Below, one piece after another: positions 9,205 through 19,291 of a DNA stretch of 64,000 nucleotides. The DNA is taken from positions 100,465-164,464 of the forward strand of contig NZ_AYMQ01000045.1 in the NCBI RefSeq assembly GCF_000633355.1, given 5' to 3'. Both the position numbers and the translations under genes were made by a program. The notes under the pieces were generated by a model. It saw nothing but the letters and a program-made list of their open reading frames with translations, made no database searches and was not told where the DNA came from. The DNA is from Serratia sp. H1w. Lineage in GTDB: Bacteria > Pseudomonadota > Gammaproteobacteria > Enterobacterales > Enterobacteriaceae. Positions within the stretch are counted from its first letter, which is position 1. Every line of letters begins with the position of its first letter.

Positions 9205-10155
9205 ATGCTAAGCGCTTTTAAATTAGATAACAGCCGCTTATCCCGTCTGGAGTTGGATGACTCAGATGATTTGACCTCGTCGTTGTGGGTTGACTTGGTC
9301 GAGCCGGAGGAAGGCGAACGCGAGCGCGTGCAAAATGAGTTGGGCCAAAGCCTGGCGACACGCCCCGAACTGGATGATATCGAAGCCTCGGCCCGTTTCT
9401 TCGAAGACGATGACGGCCTGCATATCCACTCCTTTTTCTATTATGAAGATGCTGAAGATCACGCGGGTAACTCCACCGTGGCATTCACCATCCGTGATGG
9501 CCGTCTGTATACCCTGCGTGAACGTGAGCTGCCCGCTTTCCGGCTTTATCGGATGCGTGCGCGCAATCTGCGCATGGTGGACGGCAACGCCTACGAACTG
9601 CTGCTGGATCTGTTCGAAACTAAAATCGAACAGCTGGCCGACGAGATCGAAAACGTCTACAGCGATCTGGAAAAGCTCAGCCGGGTAATTATGGAAGGGC
9701 ACCAGGGCGACGAATATGATGAAGCGCTGTCCACGCTGGCCGAGCAGGAAGACATCGGTTGGAAAGTGCGCCTGTGCTTAATGGATACCCAACGTGCGTT
9801 GAATTTCCTGGTGCGTAAGGCGCGTCTGCCAACCAGCCAACTGGAGCAGGCGCGAGAAGTGCTACGCGATATCGAATCCCTGCTGCCGCATAACGAATCG
9901 CTGTTCCAGAAGGTCAACTTCCTGATGCAGGCGGCGATGGGCTTTATCAATATCGAACAGAACCGCATCATCAAGATCTTCTCGGTGGTTTCGGTCGTGT
10001 TCCTGCCGCCAACGCTGGTGGCCTCAAGCTACGGGATGAACTTTGAGTTTATGCCTGAGTTGCGTTGGTCGTTCGGCTACCCAGGCGCGATTGCGCTGAT
10101 GATCGTGGCAGGGCTGGCACCTTATCTGTACTTCAAACGCAAGAACTGGCTGTAA
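9205..10155 (+). CDS. corA: Magnesium/cobalt transporter CorA
   Basis: Inner-membrane pentameric channel that is the main constitutive magnesium importer; it also passes cobalt and nickel. The product is 316 residues, as in E. coli. The large acidic cytoplasmic funnel (residues 1-250) includes [19 protein letters not shown]. Two C-terminal transmembrane helices follow, with the signature YGMNF in the pore loop and the basic end KRKNWL. The start MLSAFKLDN at 9205 has GGGAG upstream; an in-frame frame reaching 9070 is leader sequence and not conserved. Confidence 0.98.
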   Translation: MLSAFKLDNSRLSRLELDDSDDLTSSLWVDLVEPEEGERERVQNELGQSLATRPELDDIEASARFFEDDDGLHIHSFFYYEDAEDHAGNSTVAFTIRDGRLYTLRERELPAFRLYRMRARNLRMVDGNAYELLLDLFETKIEQLADEIENVYSDLEKLSRVIMEGHQGDEYDEALSTLAEQEDIGWKVRLCLMDTQRALNFLVRKARLPTSQLEQAREVLRDIESLLPHNESLFQKVNFLMQAAMGFINIEQNRIIKIFSVVSVVFLPPTLVASSYGMNFEFMPELRWSFGYPGAIALMIVAGLAPYLYFKRKNWL

Positions 10156-10287
10156 ATCCGCTTGTGACTCGCTTCGGGTGGTGGTCTGCACCACCGCCCC
10201 ATTTTATCTCCAATGATCCCTCCATCGCCTGTCAAACCGCGGTAGAATACCTGCCACTGCTTATCGGCTCGTAAGGCATGCGTTTTA

Positions 10288-11349
10288 ATGGAGAAGTTCC
10301 CGCGCGTCATTCAATGGCTGATCCTGCTGCTGGCTTCGCTGGTGTTGGGGTTTGGTTTACAGGCCTTCCACGTTCCCGCAGCGCTGCTGCTGGGGCCGAT
10401 GATCGTCGGCGTAGCGATGGGGTTGTTCGGCGCTTCGGTGCGTATCCCTGGCCCGCTGTTTATCGCCGCCCAGGCAATTCTGGGCTGTATGATCGCTCAA
10501 AGCCTCTCTCCCAATATTCTTACCCCTCTGATAGCCGACTGGCCACTGGTGTTGCTGGTGTTGATCGCGACGCTGATGGCGAGCGGAATTTCTGGCTGGT
10601 GTCTGGTACGTTTCAGTGGGTTACCCGGCCCAACAGGTGCCTGGGGCTCTTCTCCCGGTGGTGCTTCGGCCATGGTGGCGATGGCGGGGGATTTCGGTGC
10701 GGACGTGCGGCTGGTGGCATTTATGCAGTATCTGCGGGTGCTGTTTGTTGCGACAGCAGCGGCGGTGGTGGCACGTATTGGTCTGGGTGATGAAGCCGGA
10801 CAAGGGAGTGCCGCGATGGAGTGGTTCCCGGCGCTAGACTGGCGTTTTGCCGGTACGTTAGGCGTTGCCATTATCGGTTCCTGGCTGGGGCCACGCCTGC
10901 GCATTCCTTCTGGCGCGCTGTTGTTGCCGATGATCGCCGGGGCAGCATTACACTCCACCGGCATCATGCTGTTACAGGTGCCAGAATGGCTGTTGGCGTT
11001 GGCCTACACGCTGATTGGCTGGAGCGTCGGGTTGCGTTTTACCCGGCCAATCTTCTTGCTGGCACTGCGTACTTTGCCACAGATGGTGGTGTCGATTTTA
11101 GCGCTGATGCTGTTTTGCGGCGGGCTGGCGTGGATGTTGACCCAGTTCCTACCGGTCGATCTGCTGACGGCCTATCTGGCCACCAGCCCCGGCGGGCTGG
11201 ATACCGTGGCGATCATCGCCGCAGGCAGCCGGGTGGATCTCTCTTTTGTGATGGCAATGCAGACGCTGCGGCTATTCACGATCCTGCTGACGGGCCCGGC
11301 GATGGCGCGATTTATCTCTAATCACGCCACGCCTGCGCAATCAACGTAG
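10288..11349 (+). CDS. AbrB-family (PF05145) membrane protein
   Basis: Polytopic inner-membrane protein of 353 residues with about ten hydrophobic segments. The two halves repeat: each has a SPGG motif (SPGGASAMVAMAGDFGAD near residue 124 and SPGGLDTVAIIAAGSRVD near 305), which suggests an internally duplicated transporter-like fold. Databases call the family AbrB or ammonia monooxygenase, but neither name has functional support for this membrane protein. The substrate is unknown. Its 3' end overlaps the convergent rarD by 9 bp. E. coli has yigF/yigG around this point instead. Confidence 0.75.
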   Translation: MEKFPRVIQWLILLLASLVLGFGLQAFHVPAALLLGPMIVGVAMGLFGASVRIPGPLFIAAQAILGCMIAQSLSPNILTPLIADWPLVLLVLIATLMASGISGWCLVRFSGLPGPTGAWGSSPGGASAMVAMAGDFGADVRLVAFMQYLRVLFVATAAAVVARIGLGDEAGQGSAAMEWFPALDWRFAGTLGVAIIGSWLGPRLRIPSGALLLPMIAGAALHSTGIMLLQVPEWLLALAYTLIGWSVGLRFTRPIFLLALRTLPQMVVSILALMLFCGGLAWMLTQFLPVDLLTAYLATSPGGLDTVAIIAAGSRVDLSFVMAMQTLRLFTILLTGPAMARFISNHATPAQST

Positions 11350-12228
11350 CTTGCGCTGTTGGTACAAGGCATCTAGCAGGAACAACACCAGCGCCGCCCA
11401 GATAAAGCCAAAGGTCACCAGCTTATCCTGGCCGACGGTCTCACCGTAGAAGGTCACCGCCAGCAGGAACATCAGCGTTGGCCCCAGGTATTGGAAGAAG
11501 CCGAGCGTTGACAGGCGCAGGCGGGTGGCCGCTGCGGTGAAGAACAGTAGCGGAATGGTGGTGACCACCCCGGCGGCAACCAGCAGCAGATTCAGCGACC
11601 AGGGGTTGGCGCTCAAGTGACTGGTTGGGCTGTCGGCGATCAGGAACAGGTAAATCGCGGCTATCGGCAGCAGCCACAGGGTTTCGATCAGCATGCCGGT
11701 TTGGGCATCAATGGCAATCTTCTTGCGCAGCAGGCCGTAGAAGGCAAAGCTGAAGGCCAAGCCCAGCCCAATAAGGGGCAGTGAACCATACTGCCACAGC
11801 TGCACCAGCACCCCGGTAAAGGCTAACGCCACGGCTATCCACTGCATCCGGCGGAAACGCTCCCCCAGGAACAGCATCCCCAGTAGCACATTGACCAGCG
11901 GATTGATGAAATAGCCCAGGCTGGCTTCCAGCATATGGTGGTTATTCACCGCCCAGATAAACAGTAGCCAGTTTCCCCCTACCAACAGCGCGGTGACGGC
12001 CAGCAGCAGTAGCCGCTTGCGGTTTTTACAGGCGGCCCGCACCCGCGGCCAGTTACGACCCAATGACACCAATCCCAACATAAAGAAGAACGACCAGATC
12101 ACCCGGTGGGTCAGGATTTCATCGGCAGGGACCTGCTGGATCAGTTTGAAATAGGCGGGGGCGATACCCCAGATAAAATAGGCAGCCAGAGCAAAGAAAA
12201 TGCCCTGCCGCGTCTGTTGCGCGTCCAT
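11341..12228 (-). CDS. rarD: EamA-family permease RarD
   Basis: Ten-helix drug/metabolite-transporter superfamily protein of 295 residues (E. coli 296). The start MDAQQTRQGIFFALAAYFIWG and the YFINPLVNVLLG segment are typical of RarD. The name comes from chloramphenicol resistance in Pseudomonas; the physiological substrate is unsettled. It sits between corA and yigI/pldA as in E. coli. yigI lies upstream on the same strand, separated by a strong hairpin. Confidence 0.93.
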   Translation of the reverse strand: MDAQQTRQGIFFALAAYFIWGIAPAYFKLIQQVPADEILTHRVIWSFFFMLGLVSLGRNWPRVRAACKNRKRLLLLAVTALLVGGNWLLFIWAVNNHHMLEASLGYFINPLVNVLLGMLFLGERFRRMQWIAVALAFTGVLVQLWQYGSLPLIGLGLAFSFAFYGLLRKKIAIDAQTGMLIETLWLLPIAAIYLFLIADSPTSHLSANPWSLNLLLVAAGVVTTIPLLFFTAAATRLRLSTLGFFQYLGPTLMFLLAVTFYGETVGQDKLVTFGFIWAALVLFLLDALYQQRKLR

Positions 12229-12280
12229 GACGGTTACCGGGTGGGAAAAGAAGATGCGGTGATTTTACTGGAGATAACCA

Positions 12281-12317
12281 GTTGTGTCCCACAATTGTGT
12301 GGTCTGTGGGGCACAAC
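12281..12317 (-). terminator. Strong hairpin between yigI and rarD
   Basis: A 13-bp stem with one G-U pair (GTTGTGTCCCACA with TGTGGGGCACAAC) and an 11-nt loop lies just after the yigI stop. There is no clear T-run, so it may stabilise or attenuate the transcript rather than end it. Confidence 0.4.
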
Positions 12318-12332
12318 CTGCTGCGGGTGCCC

Positions 12333-12803
12333 TTAGCCCACCAGATAGGTGGCGGTGGCGCTGGCGATATGCAAGCCGTCGTGGTTGTGCAGCTCAACGC
12401 GTGCTACCGCCACTTTATTACCGCTGCGCAGTACGCTGGCGGACGCGACAAAATGCTCACCGCGGCCTGGGCGCAGATAGTCGACGCGCAGATCGATCGT
12501 CCCCATGCGTGACAGGCGAGAGGCCAGCTCTTCTTCGATCAGCGGATCCTGACGCATCAGCACGCTGCCCACGCACGCCAGCCCGGCGGCAACATCCAGT
12601 ACGGAAGCGATCACGCCGCCATGCAGGATCTTCTGTGCGGCGTTGCCTACCAGCTTTGGCTGGTTGGTGAAGCTCAACTCCACATAGTCGTCTTCAAAGC
12701 GGCGTAGCTCTAGCCCCAATTCACGGTTAAACGGCATGTGATAGACGAAGATTTCGCCTATCTTCTGGCGGGCGGCTTCGAGGGTCAAAAGTGTGTGTGA
12801 CAT
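12333..12803 (-). CDS. yigI: YigI-family hot-dog-fold thioesterase
   Basis: PaaI/hot-dog fold protein of 156 residues (E. coli 155), a likely medium/long-chain acyl-CoA thioesterase. Family landmarks are [12 protein letters not shown], the catalytic-helix region [15 protein letters not shown] (residues about 65-80) and [18 protein letters not shown]. The ATG at 12801-12803 has AAAGGA upstream; an earlier in-frame ATG is overlapped by that ribosome-binding sequence and is less likely. It is divergent from pldA. Confidence 0.92.
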   Translation of the reverse strand: MSHTLLTLEAARQKIGEIFVYHMPFNRELGLELRRFEDDYVELSFTNQPKLVGNAAQKILHGGVIASVLDVAAGLACVGSVLMRQDPLIEEELASRLSRMGTIDLRVDYLRPGRGEHFVASASVLRSGNKVAVARVELHNHDGLHIASATATYLVG

Positions 12804-13005
12804 AGTTCCTTTCTTCATTTGAGTTTTGCCAGCCGATATACTGGTCAGTCCAGGTTAATGACTTGTGGATTTTATGCTTATCTTTTGTTGCTTTCCAGGC
12901 CTGCCAGATAAATGTATTCCCTAGTGCGGTAAATCCGGCAATGTGTGTAAAATAGCCTGCTTTTATTTCTGGTTTTTTCCTTATCTTTCGAGAGTGAACA
13001 AAATT

Positions 13006-13887
13006 ATGCGCGTTCTGTCTGGGATAGTGATGGCGATGCTGTTTGCGCCAGTAGTGGTGCAGGCCGATGAGGCCAGCAGTGAGCAAAAGAATCTGAACAA
13101 ACCGGCGATTCGCGGCAGCATCATTGGCAATATGCTGCAAAACTATGATAACCCGTTCACTCTCTACCCTTATGAAACTAACTACCTGCTGTATACCGAT
13201 ACCAGCGATCTGAACAAGGAAGCCATCAAGTCATATAGCTGGGCGGAAAATGCCCGCAAGGATGAGGTGAAGTTCCAACTCAGCCTGGCCTTCCCGATCT
13301 GGCGCGGCATTGCTGGCGAGAACTCGGTATTGGGGGCTTCTTACACCCAACGTTCCTGGTGGCAGCTCTCCAACCATGATGAGTCCTCACCGTTTCGTGA
13401 AACCAACTACGAACCGCAGATTTTTGTCGGCTGGGCTACGGCGTATCAGTTTGCTGGCTGGACGTTGCGCGATATCGAAGTGGGTCTGAACCATGAGTCC
13501 AATGGCCGTGAAGATCCTACCTCGCGTAGCTGGAACCGTGGCTATGCGCGTCTGATGGCGCAGAATGGCGACTGGCAGGTCGAGGTCAAGCCCTGGTTCC
13601 GCTTCTCGGAAAGCGACAGCAGCGATGATAACCCGGATATCACCAAATATATGGGCTATTACCGCCTGACGGTGGGTTATGCCCTGGGGGAAAGCGTGTT
13701 CAGCGCCGAAGGGCAATACAACTGGAATAGCGGATTTGGTGGCGCGCAGTTAGGCTGGAGCTATCCAATCACCAGCCATGTGCGTTTCTATACCCAGGTC
13801 TTCAGCGGCTACGGCGAATCGATGATTGATTACAACTTCAAGCAGACACGGCTTGGTGTTGGTGTCATGCTTAACGATATTATGTAA
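13006..13887 (+). CDS. pldA: Outer-membrane phospholipase A (OMPLA)
   Basis: Calcium-dependent outer-membrane beta-barrel that removes phospholipids misplaced in the outer leaflet. The product is 293 residues. The signal peptide is residues 1-20, cut at VQA/DEA. The catalytic His163 and Ser165 lie in NHESNG and Asn177 in RSWNRGY, all intact. Alternating hydrophobic strands fill the rest. I used ATG 13006 (MRVLSGIVMAML), which begins a normal signal peptide; a GTG at about 12994 is a possible alternative. Confidence 0.97.
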   Translation: MRVLSGIVMAMLFAPVVVQADEASSEQKNLNKPAIRGSIIGNMLQNYDNPFTLYPYETNYLLYTDTSDLNKEAIKSYSWAENARKDEVKFQLSLAFPIWRGIAGENSVLGASYTQRSWWQLSNHDESSPFRETNYEPQIFVGWATAYQFAGWTLRDIEVGLNHESNGREDPTSRSWNRGYARLMAQNGDWQVEVKPWFRFSESDSSDDNPDITKYMGYYRLTVGYALGESVFSAEGQYNWNSGFGGAQLGWSYPITSHVRFYTQVFSGYGESMIDYNFKQTRLGVGVMLNDIM

Positions 13888-13933
13888 TGGCGGTGTCAGT
13901 CAGGCACCGTGATAGTGATAAATGGGGAAGTGT

Positions 13934-15766
13934 GTGTCAACCGCAGCAGTGATAAACAGAGAGTTGCTGGCAGAGCAGGTATTACGCGATACCTTCGGCT
14001 ACCAGCAGTTCCGTCCGGGTCAACAAACGATTATCAACGCAATTATCGGCGGCCAGGATTGCCTGGTGGTGATGCCGACCGGCGGGGGTAAATCGCTGTG
14101 CTACCAAATCCCGGCGCTGGTGATGGATGGACTGACGCTGGTGGTATCCCCACTGATTTCGTTGATGAAAGATCAGGTCGATCAGCTCTTGGCCTATGGT
14201 GTTTCTGCCGCCTGCTATAACTCCACGCAAACACGGGAGCAGCAGCAAGAGGTGATGGCGGGTTGCCGCAGCGGCCAGATCAAAATGCTGTATATCGCCC
14301 CCGAACGGCTGATGATGGACAGCTTCCTTGAGCTGTTGGATCACTGCCCGCCGGTGATGCTGGCGGTGGATGAGGCGCACTGTATTTCCCAGTGGGGCCA
14401 CGATTTCCGTCCGGAATACCGCGCTCTGGGTCAGCTGAAGCAACGTTTCCCGAGCATGCCGGTAGTGGCGTTGACCGCCACCGCTGATGAAGCCACACGG
14501 GGGGATATTGTTCGTCTGCTGTCGCTAGAAGATCCGCTGATCCAGATCAGCAGCTTCGATCGTCCCAATATCCGCTACACGCTGGTGGAGAAGTTCAAAC
14601 CTCTCGACCAACTGTGGCGCTTCGTGCAGGACCAGCGCGGCAAAAGCGGCATTATTTACTGCAACAGCCGCGCCAAGGTGGAAGACACCACCGCGCGCCT
14701 GCAAAGCCGTGGATTGAGCGTTGGGGCTTATCACGCCGGGCTTGACAATGAGCGCCGCTCGCAGGTGCAGGAAGCCTTCCAGCGTGATGATTTGCAGGTG
14801 GTGGTCGCCACCGTGGCCTTCGGCATGGGCATCAACAAACCCAACGTACGTTTTGTGGTGCACTTCGATATTCCACGCAACATCGAATCCTACTATCAGG
14901 AAACCGGTCGTGCAGGGCGTGATGGCCTGCCAGCGGAAGCGATCCTGTTGTATGACCCGGCCGATATGGCCTGGCTGCGCCGTTGCCTGGAAGAGAAGCC
15001 AGCGGGCCAGCAGTTGGATATCGAGCGCCATAAGCTCAACGCCATGGGGGCATTTGCCGAAGCGCAAACCTGCCGCCGTCTGGTGTTACTGAACTACTTC
15101 GGTGAAGGCAAGCAGCAAGCCTGTGGCAACTGCGATATCTGCCTCGATCCGCCTAAGCGTTATGACGGCCTGGATGATGCGCGCAAGGCGCTGTCGGCGA
15201 TTGGCCGCGTCGGGCAACGCTTCGGCATTGGCTACGTGGTGGAAGTGTTACGCGGTTCCAATAATCAGCGTATTCGCGAGTTTGGTCATGAAAAACTGCC
15301 GGTGTACGGCATTGGCCGCGACCATACCACCGAACACTGGACCAGCGTGCTGCGCCAACTGATCCATCTGGGCTTTATTACCCAGAACATTGCGATGCAT
15401 TCGGCATTGCAACTGACTGAAGCCGCGCGCCCGGTGTTACGGGGTGAGGTCGTGCTACAGCTGGCGGTGCCGCGTATTCAGAGCCTCAAGGTACGCAGCA
15501 GCGCCAACCAGAAATCCTACGGCGGCAATTACGATCGCAAACTGTTTGCCAAACTGCGCAAGCTGCGTAAATCGATTGCCGACGAAGAGAACATCCCCCC
15601 GTACGTGGTGTTTAACGATGCAACGCTGTTGGAGATGGCCGAACAGATGCCGATCAGAGCCAGCGAGTTGTTGAGCGTCAACGGCGTAGGGCAGCGTAAG
15701 CTGGAACGTTTTGGTGCGCCATTTATGGCGATGATCCGTGCTCACCTCGACGGTGACGACGAATAA
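13934..15766 (+). CDS. recQ: ATP-dependent DNA helicase RecQ
   Basis: 3'-5' superfamily 2 helicase of the RecF recombination pathway. The product is about 610 residues. Walker A is MPTGGGKS with Lys53, the DEAH box is at 146-149 ([15 protein letters not shown]), and the zinc-binding cysteines lie in [10 protein letters not shown] and CGNCDIC (about 375-402). A winged-helix region follows, then a C-terminal HRDC domain ([18 protein letters not shown]). The start is not certain: GTG 13934 follows GGGGAAG at a good distance, while ATG 13922 is four codons further up and overlaps that sequence. Confidence 0.97.
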   Translation: MSTAAVINRELLAEQVLRDTFGYQQFRPGQQTIINAIIGGQDCLVVMPTGGGKSLCYQIPALVMDGLTLVVSPLISLMKDQVDQLLAYGVSAACYNSTQTREQQQEVMAGCRSGQIKMLYIAPERLMMDSFLELLDHCPPVMLAVDEAHCISQWGHDFRPEYRALGQLKQRFPSMPVVALTATADEATRGDIVRLLSLEDPLIQISSFDRPNIRYTLVEKFKPLDQLWRFVQDQRGKSGIIYCNSRAKVEDTTARLQSRGLSVGAYHAGLDNERRSQVQEAFQRDDLQVVVATVAFGMGINKPNVRFVVHFDIPRNIESYYQETGRAGRDGLPAEAILLYDPADMAWLRRCLEEKPAGQQLDIERHKLNAMGAFAEAQTCRRLVLLNYFGEGKQQACGNCDICLDPPKRYDGLDDARKALSAIGRVGQRFGIGYVVEVLRGSNNQRIREFGHEKLPVYGIGRDHTTEHWTSVLRQLIHLGFITQNIAMHSALQLTEAARPVLRGEVVLQLAVPRIQSLKVRSSANQKSYGGNYDRKLFAKLRKLRKSIADEENIPPYVVFNDATLLEMAEQMPIRASELLSVNGVGQRKLERFGAPFMAMIRAHLDGDDE

Positions 15767-15778
15767 GGATAATCACTC

Positions 15779-16405
15779 ATGCTGATGTTGTTTTTAACGG
15801 TAGCGCTGGTGCATATCATTGCTTTGATGAGCCCAGGGCCGGACTTCTTTTTTGTGTCGCAAACCGCGGCCAGCCGTTCCCGCCGCGAAGCGATGATGGG
15901 CGTGGTAGGGATTTCCCTCGGCGTGATGGTCTGGGCTGGCGTAGCGCTGCTGGGGTTGAACCTGATCCTGCAAAAGATGGCCTGGCTGCATCAAATCATT
16001 ATGGTTGGCGGCGGGCTGTATCTGTGCTGGATGGGCTGGCAATTGTTGCGTTCTGCCCGTAAGCAGAACGCACAAACCGCGCCGACAGAAGAAGTGAAGG
16101 TGGCGTTAGCCAAGCCGGGCCGCAGCTTTATCCGCGGTTTGCTCACCAATCTTTCCAACCCGAAGGCGGTCATTTATTTTGGTAGCGTGTTCTCGCTGTT
16201 CGTCGGTGAGGATGTTGGGGCTGGGGCGCGCTGGGGTTTGTTCACCTTGATCACCGCCGAAACCTTTATCTGGTTCAGCCTGGTGGCGATCATTTTCGCG
16301 TTGCCCGCCATGCGCCGGGGCTATCAGCGGATGGCGAAATGGATCGACGGTTTGGCCGGGGTGTTGTTCACCGGTTTTGGCCTGCATCTGATCTTCACGC
16401 GCTAG
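15779..16405 (+). CDS. rhtC: Threonine efflux protein RhtC
   Basis: LysE-family inner-membrane exporter of L-threonine, 208 residues (E. coli 206). The start MLMLFLTVALVHIIALMSPGPDFFFVSQ is diagnostic (LysE motif MSPGPDF), and the loop motif LTNLSNPKAVIYFGS is present. Six hydrophobic segments are expected. It lies 12 bp after recQ and converges with rhtB, as in E. coli. Confidence 0.96.
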   Translation: MLMLFLTVALVHIIALMSPGPDFFFVSQTAASRSRREAMMGVVGISLGVMVWAGVALLGLNLILQKMAWLHQIIMVGGGLYLCWMGWQLLRSARKQNAQTAPTEEVKVALAKPGRSFIRGLLTNLSNPKAVIYFGSVFSLFVGEDVGAGARWGLFTLITAETFIWFSLVAIIFALPAMRRGYQRMAKWIDGLAGVLFTGFGLHLIFTR

Positions 16406-16431
16406 GCTATTTTACTTGCCATTTTGAACCC

Positions 16432-16490
16432 GGGCAGTGCTCGGACTCCTCACGTACTTCAACGTACGCTGCCGGTCCTGTGCACTGTCC
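16432..16490. repeat. Palindromic intergenic element between rhtC and rhtB
   Basis: A 59-bp imperfect palindrome. The outer arms are GGGCAGTGCTCGGAC (16432-16446) and GTCCTGTGCACTGTCC (16475-16490); the inner stem is CGTAC (16453-16457) with GTACG (16464-16468). It lies between two convergent genes and looks like a member of a dispersed enterobacterial repeat family, possibly acting as a two-way terminator. Confidence 0.55.
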
Positions 16491-16532
16491 GTGTGCAAAC
16501 TGCCTGCGACAATAACGCCTAGAATCGTGTTC

Positions 16533-17153
16533 TCATGCCTTTCTGGCCGTTGCCAGCAATCCCGCCACCAGAATAAACAGCGAGCCAAAAATGCGGTTCA
16601 GCAACTGCATCTGGCGCGGTGTCTTTAGCCAACCGGCAATGCGCGTGGCCAACGTGGCATAGCCAATCATCACCAGAATATCGATCACCACCGTGGTCAC
16701 GCCGAGAATGACATACTGCTCGGCCTGTGGTTGGTTGGGTATGATAAATTGCGGGAACAGGGCCGCCAGGAAGACGATGCTTTTGGGATTGGTCAGATTC
16801 ACCAGCACGGCGCGGCGAAACAGACGACGGCGCGGCATGGTGCCTGCCAACGTATGCAGATCCAACGCGCCTGCGGCACGCCATTGCTGGATACCCAGCC
16901 ACACCAGATAGGCCGCACCAAACCATTTCAGCAGCTCAAAGGCCAGCAGCGATTGGGAAACTACCGCGCCGAGACCAATCCCCACCAGCACGATGTGGAT
17001 GCTCAGGCCAACCTGCAGGCCCGCAATTGACGCTGCCGCTCCGCGATAGCCGTGGCTGATGCCGGTACTCATGGTGTTAATCGCACCGGAGCCGGGCGAA
17101 AGACTGAGGATAAGAGTTGTCAGCAGATAGGTTAACCACCAGTCTAAGGTCAT
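16533..17153 (-). CDS. rhtB: Homoserine/homoserine lactone efflux protein RhtB
   Basis: LysE-family exporter of homoserine and its lactone, 206 residues, same as E. coli. The start [26 protein letters not shown] gives the family motif SPGSGAIN, and [20 protein letters not shown] is the second landmark. I placed the start at 17151-17153 on family length; an in-frame extension of 12 codons is not conserved. It is divergent from pldB. Confidence 0.96.
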   Translation of the reverse strand: MTLDWWLTYLLTTLILSLSPGSGAINTMSTGISHGYRGAAASIAGLQVGLSIHIVLVGIGLGAVVSQSLLAFELLKWFGAAYLVWLGIQQWRAAGALDLHTLAGTMPRRRLFRRAVLVNLTNPKSIVFLAALFPQFIIPNQPQAEQYVILGVTTVVIDILVMIGYATLATRIAGWLKTPRQMQLLNRIFGSLFILVAGLLATARKA

Positions 17154-17290
17154 CGCAAGGCTCCCTGAAAAGCGTAATTTGTGCCACAATAGAGTCTGTT
17201 TTTGTCAGAACCGATCCACAATACGCTAGTATGATTTCTCGTGCCACAGATCACATTTGAGTCTCCGAACATCCCGTTAAAAGGCAGGCA

Positions 17291-18328
17291 ATGACGTCAT
17301 CCACCCTCGATCCCGCTGAATGGTTAAACCGTGAAAAGCAGTTTTCTGCCTTCGCGACCGGGCCGTTGCTGGATTTTTGGCGGCAGCGCGAAGAGGGTGA
17401 GTTCATCGGAGTCGGTGACGTGCCGATCCGCTTTGTGCGCTTTGCATCCCCGCAGCACCAACGGGTGGTGGTGATAAGCCCAGGCCGCATCGAAAGCTAT
17501 ATCAAATACCCGGAAGTGGCGTACGATCTGTTTCACTGCGGCTATGACGTGATGATCATCGATCATCGTGGTCAGGGGCTGTCTGGCCGGATGCTGGCAG
17601 ATACGCACCGGGGGCATGTGGTAAACTTTGCCGACTACGTGGACGACTTTGCCCAGTTTTACCATCAGCAAGTCAAACCCTTGGGTTACCAGCAGCATGT
17701 CGCTCTGGCGCACTCGATGGGGGGCGCGATACTGGCGCAGTTTCTGGCGCGTGAGCCACAGGCGTTTGCCGCCGCGGCACTCTGCGCGCCGATGTTTGGC
17801 ATTTATCTGCCAATGCCTGGATGGATGGCCAACGGCATCTTGAACTGGGCGGAAAAACGCCCGGGGCTGCGAGATTATTACGCGGTAGGCACCGGGCAGT
17901 GGCGGCCGTTGCCCTACGTGGTCAATACGCTGACCCACAGCCGCGAGCGCTATCGCCGCAGCCTGCGCTATTACGCCGATTATCCTGAACTGCGGGTAGG
18001 GGGGCCAACCTACCACTGGGTCAGGGAAAGTATTCAGGCCGGGCAGCAGATTATTGCCCAGGCTGCTAACATAACCACACCTATTTTATTATTGCAGGCC
18101 GGTGAGGATCGGGTGGTCGACAACCGTTCCCAACGTGCTTTTTGTCAGGCACTGTCAGACGCGGGGCATCCTTGTGAAGGGGGAAAACCGTGGGTTATCA
18201 AAGGCGCTCGCCATGAGATCCTGTTCGAACGGGACGCGATGCGCGCCGAGGCACTGAACGCAATCCTGCGCTTCTTTGCTCAGCACTTAGGTGGTACTGC
18301 TGCCGCCGACCACTCCACTAGAGGTTAG
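17291..18328 (+). CDS. pldB: Lysophospholipase L2
   Basis: Alpha/beta hydrolase of 345 residues (E. coli 340) associated with the inner membrane; hydrolyses 2-acyl lysophospholipids and so complements PldA. The nucleophile elbow is AHSMGG with Ser142. The oxyanion region VISPGRIESYIKY and the catalytic His in KGARHEILFE near the C-terminus are present. It is followed after 11 bp by yigL, probably in one transcript. Confidence 0.95.
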   Translation: MTSSTLDPAEWLNREKQFSAFATGPLLDFWRQREEGEFIGVGDVPIRFVRFASPQHQRVVVISPGRIESYIKYPEVAYDLFHCGYDVMIIDHRGQGLSGRMLADTHRGHVVNFADYVDDFAQFYHQQVKPLGYQQHVALAHSMGGAILAQFLAREPQAFAAAALCAPMFGIYLPMPGWMANGILNWAEKRPGLRDYYAVGTGQWRPLPYVVNTLTHSRERYRRSLRYYADYPELRVGGPTYHWVRESIQAGQQIIAQAANITTPILLLQAGEDRVVDNRSQRAFCQALSDAGHPCEGGKPWVIKGARHEILFERDAMRAEALNAILRFFAQHLGGTAAADHSTRG

Positions 18329-18339
18329 AACAAATCGCT

Positions 18340-19140
18340 ATGTATCACGTCGTTGCTTCCGATTTAGATGGCACACTGCTGTCCCCTGAGCACACCCTGA
18401 CGCCGTACGCCAAAGAGACGTTGCAGCTGCTGACGCAGCAAGGCGTACACTTTGTGTTCGCTACCGGCCGCCACCATATCGACGTTTCCCAGATCCGCGA
18501 TAATCTCGGTATCAGTGCCTTTATGATCACCTCCAACGGTGCACGGGTACACAACACCGCCGGTGAACTGATCTTCAGCCACAACCTGGATGAGGATATC
18601 GCTCGCGATCTGTATAACATGATGCATGATAATCAGGATATCCTGACCAACGTCTACCGCAACGACGACTGGTTCATGAACCGTGAAAGCCCGGAGCAGG
18701 AAGAGTTTTTCCAGGAGTCCATCTTCAAGTATCAGCTGTTTGAGCCGGGCTTGCTGGAAACCGATGGCGTGTGCAAGGTGTATTTCACCTGCGAAGATCA
18801 TGAAAAACTGCTGCCGCTGGAAGATGCCATCAACGCGCGCTGGGGCGACCGGGTCAACGTCAGCTTCTCGTTCCCTACCTGCCTGGAAGTGATGGCCGGT
18901 GGCGTATCGAAGGGGCATGCGTTGGAAGAGGTGGCCAAGATCATCGGCTATTCGCTCAAAGAGTGCATCGCCTTTGGTGACGGTATGAACGACCTGGAAA
19001 TGCTGTCGATGTCAGGGAAAGGCTGCATCATGCAGGATGCTCAACAGCGTCTGAAAGACAAACTGCCGGAGCTGGAAGTGATTGGCTCCAACGTTGACGA
19101 CGCCGTGCCTCACTACCTGCGCAAAATGTATTCGATTTAA
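18340..19140 (+). CDS. yigL: HAD phosphatase YigL (pyridoxal phosphate phosphatase)
   Basis: Cof-type HAD phosphatase of 266 residues, the same length as E. coli YigL, which dephosphorylates pyridoxal phosphate and sugar phosphates. Motif I is ASDLDGTLLSPEH (nucleophile Asp8), motif II is ITSNGA, and motif IV is AFGDGMNDLEM. In E. coli yigL is followed by yigM-metR-metE; here the conserved order stops and an accessory cluster begins. Confidence 0.95.
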   Translation: MYHVVASDLDGTLLSPEHTLTPYAKETLQLLTQQGVHFVFATGRHHIDVSQIRDNLGISAFMITSNGARVHNTAGELIFSHNLDEDIARDLYNMMHDNQDILTNVYRNDDWFMNRESPEQEEFFQESIFKYQLFEPGLLETDGVCKVYFTCEDHEKLLPLEDAINARWGDRVNVSFSFPTCLEVMAGGVSKGHALEEVAKIIGYSLKECIAFGDGMNDLEMLSMSGKGCIMQDAQQRLKDKLPELEVIGSNVDDAVPHYLRKMYSI

Positions 19141-19147
19141 GTTATTG

Positions 19148-19172
19148 GGGCGCAGTCTCGCTGGCTGCGCCC
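19148..19172 (+). terminator. Stem-loop after yigL
   Basis: A perfect 8-bp GGGCGCAG/CTGCGCCC stem with a 9-nt loop begins 8 bp after the yigL stop. No T-run follows, so it is at most a Rho-assisted or transcript-protecting structure. Confidence 0.4.
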
Positions 19173-19291
19173 ATCTAGCGACTCAGCTCACATTCCATCA
19201 ACGATTTTTTTGCTTCTATCCCCTCATCTGCATCAATTTAATTGCATCTAAAACTCCCTTTATGGCTAATCTCACACTTATTGTCGGGGTA

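Noticed and set aside
10288..11349. Reading the AbrB-family protein as a transcription regulator or an ammonia monooxygenase
   Set aside because: It is a polytopic membrane protein with duplicated SPGG motifs and no DNA-binding or copper-enzyme features; those names are historical mislabels.
12727..13140. A minus-strand 137-codon frame across the yigI-pldA gap
   Set aside because: It overlaps both yigI and the pldA start, has no ribosome-binding sequence and no recognisable domain.
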